In this document: positions 6,077-11,398 of the stretch, piece by piece
Numbering within the stretch: the stretch's first letter is position 1
How the letters are laid out: every line of letters starts with the position of its first letter
Assembly (NCBI GenBank): GCA_937871985.1
Contig: CALMPB010000122.1
Coordinates: forward strand, 1 to 11,398
DNA length: 11,398 nucleotides
Source of the DNA: an uncultured Burkholderiaceae bacterium
Lineage (GTDB): Bacteria > Pseudomonadota > Gammaproteobacteria > Burkholderiales > Burkholderiaceae
Reading direction: 5' to 3'
Program-made: the position numbers and the translations under genes
The notes under the pieces: generated by a model
Told to the model about the DNA's origin: nothing
The model's database searches: none
Seen by the model: the letters and a program-made list of their open reading frames with translations, nothing else

Positions 6077-7384
6077 TTATGAATCGGAATCACGAAGGCT
6101 TGGCCCCTGGCTGGAGCTTCCGCCGTCGCCGCCGCGCAGCGTGTGGGCGGCCGTGGTCGCGGCATGGGTGAGCTGCTGCCTGCGGTGCAGGCGCTTGGCC
6201 CAGGCAGGCTGTTCGTTGGATGGAGGCGCATCTGCGGCATCAGCGCCAGATGCCGGCGCCTCATCCGGCCGGAAGGCCGCTGCCACGCGCTCCTTCATCG
6301 AGCGTGCGCCGTCGGCTACCTTTTGCCCGGCGGTCTTGGCCACGTTGCCCGCGCCAGCGGCAGCGCCTTGGATGCCACTGCCTGCGGCCGTAGAGCCAGC
6401 ATCGAAAGCCGCCTTGGCGCCGCGCGCGCCGCCGGCCGCAAGGCGGGCTGCACCAGGTGCCATCCGCGCCCCTGCAGCCACGGCGCTGCCGACGCCAGCA
6501 GCCGCAGCCCCGACGCCAATGGCAGCGCCTGCGGCCCCCAGCGTTGCTCCGGCCATCGCACCGGCTCCAAGCTGTGGCCCGCCGGACACCAGCCCGGTGG
6601 CAATGCCCGGCCCGAAGATGCCCAGGGCCAGCATGGACAGCGAAGCCAGCATGATGACCAGCGCCTGGTCGATGGAGGGCTCGGCACCTGCGGGAATCCT
6701 GAACTCGGCAAACAGCCCGGTGCCGATCCCCACGATGACCGCGAGCACCAGCACCTTGATGCCCGAAGACACCACATTGCCCAGCACCTTCTCGGCCAGG
6801 AACGCCGTCTTGTTCCAGAGGGCGAACGGCACCAACACGAAGCCCGCGAGCGTGGTCAGCTTGAACTCGATCAGCGTCACGAAGAGCTGCACCGCCAGCA
6901 CGAAGAAGCACAGGAGGACGATGCCCCACGCGAGGAACAGCACCACGATGGAGGTGATGTTGACGAACACCTCCGGGAAGCCCGCCATCTGCTTGATCTG
7001 CTCCAGGATGGGGGCCGCCGCGTCGATGCCGGTCTTGGCCAGCCGCCCCGGCTGCAGGAAGTTGCCCATGCTCACGCTGGAACCGCTGGCCGTCAGGCCC
7101 AGCCCCGCGAAAGAGCGAAACACCACGCCCGCGAGCATGTTGAAGTTGCCGATGATGTAGGCGAAGGCGCCCACATAGAGCACCTTGCGGATCAGCTTGG
7201 CGATCACGTCCTCGCCCTGGCCGCTGGCATGGCCCATCGCCCAGAACAGTCCGGCGAGCGTCATGTCGATGACGATCAGCGTGGCTGTCAGAAACGCCAC
7301 CTCGCCCTGCAGCAGCCCAAAGCCCGAGTCGATGTAGCGCGAGAAAACATCGAGAAAGCGGTCGATGACCGATACGTCGTTCAT
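6077..7384 (-). CDS. trbL: TrbL, VirB6-like polytopic inner-membrane protein
   Basis: TrbL is the multi-spanning inner-membrane component through which substrate passes on its way to the periplasm. The 435 residues carry about six hydrophobic segments (near 28-50, 66-92, 142-170, 176-195, 208-226 and 240-262). The loop at 93-140 contains the family-typical SMGNFLQPGRLAKTG (105-119). The C-terminal 165 residues are an alanine/glycine-rich, partly charged tail, low in complexity and usual for this family. The start is ATG at 7384. The 12-base gap after trbJ is all G and C and contains no clear Shine-Dalgarno sequence (best GGGG at 7395-7392), so translation is probably coupled to trbJ. In RP4 trbK lies at this point; it is absent here. 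Confidence 0.94.
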   Translation of the reverse strand: MNDVSVIDRFLDVFSRYIDSGFGLLQGEVAFLTATLIVIDMTLAGLFWAMGHASGQGEDVIAKLIRKVLYVGAFAYIIGNFNMLAGVVFRSFAGLGLTASGSSVSMGNFLQPGRLAKTGIDAAAPILEQIKQMAGFPEVFVNITSIVVLFLAWGIVLLCFFVLAVQLFVTLIEFKLTTLAGFVLVPFALWNKTAFLAEKVLGNVVSSGIKVLVLAVIVGIGTGLFAEFRIPAGAEPSIDQALVIMLASLSMLALGIFGPGIATGLVSGGPQLGAGAMAGATLGAAGAAIGVGAAAAGVGSAVAAGARMAPGAARLAAGGARGAKAAFDAGSTAAGSGIQGAAAGAGNVAKTAGQKVADGARSMKERVAAAFRPDEAPASGADAADAPPSNEQPAWAKRLHRRQQLTHAATTAAHTLRGGDGGSSSQGPSLRDSDS

Positions 7385-7396
7385 GGCCCGGCCCCG

Positions 7397-8134
7397 TCAG
7401 CGGTTGTAGAAATCGACGGGGTGCGGCGTGTATGGCGTTCCAGAGCCCAGAAAGCGCCGCGTGATTTCGCGCCCGCGCTCCGTGGCCGCGGCCTGCCGCG
7501 CCTGCTCCAGCGATACGGCGCGATCCTGCGTGAGCTGCAAGCGTTGCGTCTGGATCGACTGCTTGGCCTGCAGGGCCAGCAACTGGTTCATGGCCTGCAT
7601 CGCTTGCAGCGCGCCCACGGCCGATTGGCTCTTACCCACGAGGTCAGCCAGCACGGCCTCGTCATCCTTGAGGTTCTGCGAGGCCTGGGCCTGCATCTGC
7701 ATCGCGGTCTGCAGGCTGGTGAGCGTGTTCTTCCAGCGTTCCTGCGTGTCCCGGTACATCTGGTCGCCGCTCACGGTGGCAGCGTACTGCTCGGGATACA
7801 GGCGCTTGAACTCCTTGTCCATGTTCGTCACGTCGTAGGCCAGGCCCTTGGCCTGGTCGATCAGCCGCTGGGTCAACGCCAGGTTGGCGCGCAACTGACC
7901 GACCACGCTGGATGGCAAGCTCGCCAGGTTGCGCGCCTGGTTCTCCAACATCTTGGCCTCGTTCTGCAACTGCTTGATCTGGTTGTAGAGCTGCTGCAGC
8001 GTCTGGATGGCCGTCAGCATGTTCTGCACGAAGTTGGACGGATCGAACACGATGAGGGCCGCCGCGGGCTGGGCGAACATCAGGGAGCCGGTCAGGACGG
8101 CGGCGATTGCGGCGGGAAGGATGCGGGTTTTCAT
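7397..8134 (-). CDS. trbJ: TrbJ, VirB5-like periplasmic conjugation protein
   Basis: TrbJ is a secreted, largely helical protein of the VirB5 type, thought to act at the pilus base or tip in mating contact. The 245 residues start with a signal peptide, cleaved probably around residues 24-26 (AQPAAA), followed by the family hallmark LIVFDPSNFVQNML (27-40). The remainder is glutamine-, leucine- and alanine-rich helix, with coiled-coil character at about 41-75 and 150-215. The ATG at 8134 overlaps the trbE stop as ATGA, and an AGGAG lies a few bases upstream. A much longer in-frame extension upstream overlaps trbE, lacks TrbJ character and would bury the signal peptide, so I excluded it. Confidence 0.94.
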   Translation of the reverse strand: MKTRILPAAIAAVLTGSLMFAQPAAALIVFDPSNFVQNMLTAIQTLQQLYNQIKQLQNEAKMLENQARNLASLPSSVVGQLRANLALTQRLIDQAKGLAYDVTNMDKEFKRLYPEQYAATVSGDQMYRDTQERWKNTLTSLQTAMQMQAQASQNLKDDEAVLADLVGKSQSAVGALQAMQAMNQLLALQAKQSIQTQRLQLTQDRAVSLEQARQAAATERGREITRRFLGSGTPYTPHPVDFYNR

Positions 8135-10578
8135 GGTGAGTTCTCCTGCGGGTGGGAAGGAAACGAGGACAGCAGTTCGGCGGCCCAATGCAGGCCGCGA
8201 TGGCGCAGCCAGGTGGCCGCGAACGGGGTGGAAGCGGAAGATGTGGAGGTGGTGGCGGCAGCGAGCACCGCGTCGATGTCGCGCTGGTCTTGCGGCGTGG
8301 ACGCACCCGCGAAGGCCAAGGTCGCGGCGCCCAGGTCGAGGTCGAACAGGCGATTGCCGAGACGCGACTGGTAGTAGTAGTCCCGCTTGGGCTGTGCAGT
8401 CGCCACGATCTCGATCTGGCGGCTGTTGAGCCCGAAGCCTTCGTAGATCGTGCGAATCTGCGGCTCGGTCGCCTGCGGGTTGGGCAGGAAGATGCGGCTC
8501 GCGCAGCTCTCGATGATGGCCGGCGCGATGCTCGAATCCTTGATGTCCGCCAGGCTCTGCGTGGCAAAGATGACGCTGACGTTCTTCTTCCTGAGCGTCT
8601 TGAGCCACTGGCGGATGTGCGCCGCAAACACCGGGTCATCGAGAAACAGCCACGCTTCGTCGAGGATCAGCAGCGTCGGCGCACCGTCAAAGCGTTCATC
8701 GAAGCGCGCAAAGAGGTAATGCAGCACGGCCATGACAGCGGCCTTGCTGTGCATCAGTTCCTCCATCTCGAAGCACTGCACGGAACCAGCGCCCAGGCGA
8801 TCCGAATCCGCATCCAGCAACTTGCCGTGTGCGCCACCTAGCACATAGGGCGCCAGCGCTTGCCGCAGTGCGTTCGATTGCAGCAAGACGGAAAGCCCGG
8901 TCATCGTGCGCTGCTCCAGCGGAGCACCGGCGAGACTGCCGAGTGCCGACCAGATGGCCACCTTCTCGTCGGGGCCGACCGCGACACCCTCATGCCGCAA
9001 GCGGCCTTCGAGCCATTCGGCCGCCCAGGTGCGATAGCCCTCGCGGTCGATGCGGGCGAGCGGCTGGAAGGCAATTTCTCCATCCGTGCCCAGGTCGTAG
9101 TGCTCGCCGCCCAGGCCCAGGATGGTGGCGCGCATCGAGCGCCCCATGTCGAAGGCGAAGATGCGCGAGCCGCGATAACGACGGAACTGCATCGCCAAGG
9201 TGGCGAGCAAGACCGACTTGCCCATGCCCGTGGGGCCGGCCACCAAGGTATGGCCCACGTCGCCAATGTGCGTCACCAGCCGGAACGGCGTTGCCCCCTC
9301 GGTGCGCGTGACGATCAGCGGCGGGCCGTCGAGGTGGTCGTTCTTCTCCGGCCCGGCCCATACGGCGGACACCGGCATCAGATGTGCCAGATTCAGCGTC
9401 GAGATGATGGGCTGGCGCACGTTCGCGTAGGCGTGCCCCGGAATCGACGATAGCCAGGCATCCACGGCATTGAGCGTTTCGGGGATCGTCACAAAGCCGC
9501 GCCCCTGGATGACGCGTTCCACCATGCGCAGCTTCTCATCGGCCTTCGCCGGGTCGGCATCGAGCACCGTCACCGTGGTGGTGACATAGCCGAAGGCCAC
9601 TTGGTCGCTGCCCAGCTCCTGCAACGCCGCATCGGCATCCGCCGATTTTTTGCTCGCGTCGGTATCGACCAGCGGGGTTTCCTGCTGGAAGATGGTTTCG
9701 CGCAGCAATGCGATGACGTTCTTGCGCTTGGCGAACCATTGGCGGCGCAGGCGGGAAAGCTCCTTTTCCGCATCGGCTTTGTCGAGGCACAGGAACCGGG
9801 TTGACCAGCGATACGCAAAGCCGAGGCGGTTGAGGTCATCCAGAATCCCCGGCCAGGTCGAGGTCGGGAAGCCGCGCACCGTCGCCACGCGCAGGTGCTG
9901 ATCGCCCAGCATGGGCGCCAGCCCGCCAATGAGCGCGGAATCGGCCAGCAGCGCATCGAGATGGAATGGCACTTCCGGCACACCGACGCGATAGCACCGC
10001 GTGGAGATGGTCGAGTGCAGGTAGGTCAGCGTCTGGCTGTCATCGAGCCACGCGATCTCCGGCATCACGCCATCGAGCAGGTCAAAGATGCGATCCGTTT
10101 CCGCGACGAAGGCCGTCAGGCGCTCGCGCCAGTCCACGCCTTCGGTCGGACGGTTCTCGTAGAGCAGGCCCGCCGCGCGGGCGCGTGCCTCCTCGGGCGG
10201 CAGATACATCAGCGTCAGGTGGTAGCCGCTCTCGAAGTGGTTGCCCGAGTCCTGGAAGGCGGCGCGGCGTTCCTCGTCTACCAGCCACGACAGCGGCTCG
10301 GGAAACTCCGAGTGCGGGTAGTTGGCGGCGGGCCGGCGCTCGGCTTCGATGAACAAGGCCCAGCCCGAACCCAGCCTGCGCAACGCGTTGTTCAATCGTG
10401 CTGACGTAGAGATCAGCTCGCCCTGCGTGGCACTGTCGAGGTCGGGGCCACGAAAGCGCGCCGTGCGCTGGAACGAGCCATCCTTGTTCAGCACGACGCC
10501 CGGCGCAACCAGCCCGGCCCAGGGCAGCCAGTCGGCCAGCAATGCGGGCCGCTGGCGGTATTCGGCAAGGTTCAGCAT
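8131..10578 (-). CDS. trbE: TrbE, VirB4-type secretion ATPase
   Basis: TrbE is the large cytoplasmic, membrane-associated ATPase that powers pilus assembly and DNA transfer. The 815 residues show the N-terminal CagE/TrbE/VirB domain (about 150-400) and a C-terminal ATPase domain. The Walker A motif GPTGMGKS is at 448-455, Walker B LLILDEAW at 636-643, and the FATQS motif at 671-675 follows NVSVI. Length is close to other TrbE/VirB4 proteins, and all catalytic motifs are intact. I chose the ATG at 10578 (MLNLAEYRQR) because GAGGGGAA at 10590-10583 lies just upstream and overlaps the trbD stop. The frame continues 34 codons further into trbD, but that extension is not conserved-looking. The 3' end overlaps trbJ by 4 bases. 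Confidence 0.96.
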   Translation of the reverse strand: MLNLAEYRQRPALLADWLPWAGLVAPGVVLNKDGSFQRTARFRGPDLDSATQGELISTSARLNNALRRLGSGWALFIEAERRPAANYPHSEFPEPLSWLVDEERRAAFQDSGNHFESGYHLTLMYLPPEEARARAAGLLYENRPTEGVDWRERLTAFVAETDRIFDLLDGVMPEIAWLDDSQTLTYLHSTISTRCYRVGVPEVPFHLDALLADSALIGGLAPMLGDQHLRVATVRGFPTSTWPGILDDLNRLGFAYRWSTRFLCLDKADAEKELSRLRRQWFAKRKNVIALLRETIFQQETPLVDTDASKKSADADAALQELGSDQVAFGYVTTTVTVLDADPAKADEKLRMVERVIQGRGFVTIPETLNAVDAWLSSIPGHAYANVRQPIISTLNLAHLMPVSAVWAGPEKNDHLDGPPLIVTRTEGATPFRLVTHIGDVGHTLVAGPTGMGKSVLLATLAMQFRRYRGSRIFAFDMGRSMRATILGLGGEHYDLGTDGEIAFQPLARIDREGYRTWAAEWLEGRLRHEGVAVGPDEKVAIWSALGSLAGAPLEQRTMTGLSVLLQSNALRQALAPYVLGGAHGKLLDADSDRLGAGSVQCFEMEELMHSKAAVMAVLHYLFARFDERFDGAPTLLILDEAWLFLDDPVFAAHIRQWLKTLRKKNVSVIFATQSLADIKDSSIAPAIIESCASRIFLPNPQATEPQIRTIYEGFGLNSRQIEIVATAQPKRDYYYQSRLGNRLFDLDLGAATLAFAGASTPQDQRDIDAVLAAATTSTSSASTPFAATWLRHRGLHWAAELLSSFPSHPQENSP

Positions 10579-10588
10579 GGCATTCCCC

Positions 10589-10873
10589 TCACACGTCCAG
10601 CAGCGGCCGGTGCTTGATGTGGCGGGCGAAGACCTGCATGAACTGCGGATCGACGCGCGCGCCCCAAACCGCCAGCGCATGACCGACGATCCAGAGCACC
10701 ACGCCGGGAATCCACATCTGCAAGCCCAGGCCCACGGCAGCGGCCAAGGTGCCGTTGGTGATGGCCACGGTGCGCGGAGCGCCGCCCATCAAAATCGGCT
10801 CGGTCAGCGAGCGATGCAGCGGCACCTCAAAGCCGGGAGCGAAGCCCTGCACGCCATCGTGGGCCGCGTTCAT
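10589..10873 (-). CDS. trbD: TrbD, VirB3-like inner-membrane protein
   Basis: TrbD is a small inner-membrane partner of the VirB4-type ATPase needed for pilus assembly. The 94 residues contain the family-typical VPLHRSLTEPILMGGAPR (17-34), then two closely spaced hydrophobic segments (about 36-52 and 55-70) and a basic C-terminus. The ATG at 10873 overlaps the trbC stop as ATGA. The stop lies 10 bases before trbE and overlaps the trbE ribosome-binding site. The length is usual for the family. Confidence 0.93.
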   Translation of the reverse strand: MNAAHDGVQGFAPGFEVPLHRSLTEPILMGGAPRTVAITNGTLAAAVGLGLQMWIPGVVLWIVGHALAVWGARVDPQFMQVFARHIKHRPLLDV

Positions 10874-11253
10874 ACGACGGCCCCGCCCGAGAAGCTGAAG
10901 AACGACAGGAAGAACGAGGACGCGGCAAACGCGATCGACAGACCGAAGACGATCTGGATCAGCTTGCGGAACCCGCCCGAGGTATCGCCGAAGGCCAGCG
11001 CCAGGCCCGTGGCGATGATGATGATGACCGCGATGATCCGGGCCACCGGCCCCTGGATGGATTCGAGGATGGATTGCAGCGGCCCTTCCCAGGGCATCGA
11101 GGAACCCGCGGCCTGGGCGGTGCCCGCAAGCAGCAGCATCAGCGCCGCGAGCATCAAGCCTTGCATGGCCGGGCGAGCCAGGTTATCCAGCCGCGCGGGC
11201 CGGCGAAGAGGATTTGCGGAAGTACGGAAAGCAGGAACGATCATCTGCGTCAT
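10870..11253 (-). CDS. trbC: TrbC, VirB2-like major pilin
   Basis: TrbC is the precursor of the conjugative pilus subunit. The 127 residues have a long basic N-terminus (1-28), a hydrophobic signal core (about 31-44) and a probable signal peptidase site after AQA (46-48). This leaves a mature chain of about 79 residues with two membrane helices (about 68-88 and 97-119) joined by a short polar turn, as in other VirB2/TrbC pilins. RP4 TrbC has a longer C-terminal propeptide that is removed before cyclisation; this chain ends soon after the second helix. The ATG at 11253 overlaps the trbB stop as ATGA and has GGAGAA 7 bases upstream; a second in-frame ATG lies 3 codons on. Confidence 0.92.
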   Translation of the reverse strand: MTQMIVPAFRTSANPLRRPARLDNLARPAMQGLMLAALMLLLAGTAQAAGSSMPWEGPLQSILESIQGPVARIIAVIIIIATGLALAFGDTSGGFRKLIQIVFGLSIAFAASSFFLSFFSFSGGAVV

Positions 11254-11396
11254 GGCAGTTCTCCAGAGTGGTCAGGGGACGGGGAGGAAAGGTCGGACTG
11301 CGGCAGCAGCTCCGGGAATGGAGCCTCCAGTGCATCCGCCAGTTGGTAGCCCACGCCATCGAAGCCGACGACGCGGGCGATGCTCTCGATGCGGCG
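11250..11396 (-). CDS. trbB: TrbB, VirB11-type secretion ATPase, C-terminal end only
   Basis: Only the last 48 residues are in the window; the gene enters from the right edge. They begin RRIESIARVVGFDGVGYQLA and end in a serine/proline-rich tail closing SGELP. The segment matches what I recall of TrbB C-termini, and the position directly before trbC is the conserved site for this hexameric traffic ATPase. No Walker motif falls inside the window, so the call rests on the tail and gene order. The TGA stop overlaps the trbC start as ATGA. Confidence 0.85.
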   Translation of the reverse strand, partial: RRIESIARVVGFDGVGYQLADALEAPFPELLPQSDLSSPSPDHSGELP

Positions 11397-11398
11397 CT

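Larger units (their letters stand above)
2584..11398. mobile_element. Distal (trb) end of a Tn4371-type integrative and conjugative element, partial
   Basis: The block holds trbBCDEJLFGI plus a DUF2274-family gene, the conserved mating-pair-formation module at one end of Tn4371-like ICEs. It abuts chromosomal metabolic genes. Integrase, relaxase, coupling protein and partition genes would lie to the right of the window. The left boundary is set by the candidate attR and is provisional. A plasmid-derived or degenerate island with the same cluster cannot be excluded from this window, but all visible trb genes are intact. Confidence 0.65.

Noticed and set aside
6316..6600. Repetitive Ala/Gly coding stretch considered as a tandem repeat or insertion
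   Set aside because: It stays in the trbL frame, has no regular DNA period, and such a tail is normal for TrbL.
5067..8374. Two very long plus-strand open frames (5067-7160 and 6143-8374) opposite trbG, trbF, trbL and trbJ
   Set aside because: They lack stops because of high GC and codon bias of the genes beneath, have low-complexity Ala/Pro or His/Gln/Arg composition, and overlap each other and well-supported genes.
1..11398. CRISPR array, insertion sequence or rRNA
   Set aside because: No regularly spaced repeats, transposase-like frame, terminal inverted repeats or rRNA-like sequence were seen on either strand.

Overview
The window looks like the junction between a high-GC, probably betaproteobacterial (Burkholderiales-like) chromosome and the distal end of a Tn4371-type integrative and conjugative element (ICE). 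That placement is inferred from gene content and codon usage; no rRNA, tRNA or taxonomic marker is present. Every convincing gene lies on the minus strand, so the biological reading direction is right to left.

Right part (11398 to 2856), mating-pair-formation operon: in transcription order it is trbB (C-terminal end only), trbC, trbD, trbE, trbJ, trbL, trbF, trbG, trbI and a small DUF2274-family gene. This is the P-type (VirB/Trb) type IV secretion system in the compact order known from Tn4371-like ICEs, without the trbK and trbH genes that RP4 carries. TrbB and TrbE are the ATPases, TrbC the pilin, TrbD the VirB3-like partner, TrbJ the VirB5-like periplasmic factor, TrbL the VirB6-like inner-membrane protein, TrbF the VirB8-like bridge, and TrbG and TrbI the VirB9- and VirB10-like core-complex proteins. 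Five of the junctions are 4-base ATGA start/stop overlaps and the others are gaps of 2 to 12 bases, so this is a single polycistronic unit. A strong inverted repeat at 2800-2832 follows the last gene.

Middle (2420 to 2855), no convincing gene: this stretch has two parts. From about 2584 to 2855 it is rich in inverted repeats and probably forms the terminal non-coding end of the ICE. From about 2420 to 2583 it is AT-rich and carries a plausible aspT promoter. At 2576-2583 the minus strand reads TTTTTTAT, which fits the TTTTTYRT core recalled for Tn4371-family attachment sites, so it is a candidate attR.

Left part (2419 to 1), chromosomal flank: aspT, an aspartate:alanine exchanger, is followed after a 138-base gap by the N-terminal 196 residues of aspD, aspartate 4-decarboxylase. 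Together they run a decarboxylation cycle: AspT imports aspartate and exports alanine, while AspD makes alanine and CO2 from aspartate. The cycle consumes a proton in the cytoplasm and generates proton motive force.

I did not find a clearly undescribed system. The most open points are the precise ICE boundary, the structured non-coding end, the ribbon-helix-helix-like look of the DUF2274 protein, and a VirB9-like TrbG that carries its own lipobox in an operon lacking a separate VirB7/TrbH lipoprotein.
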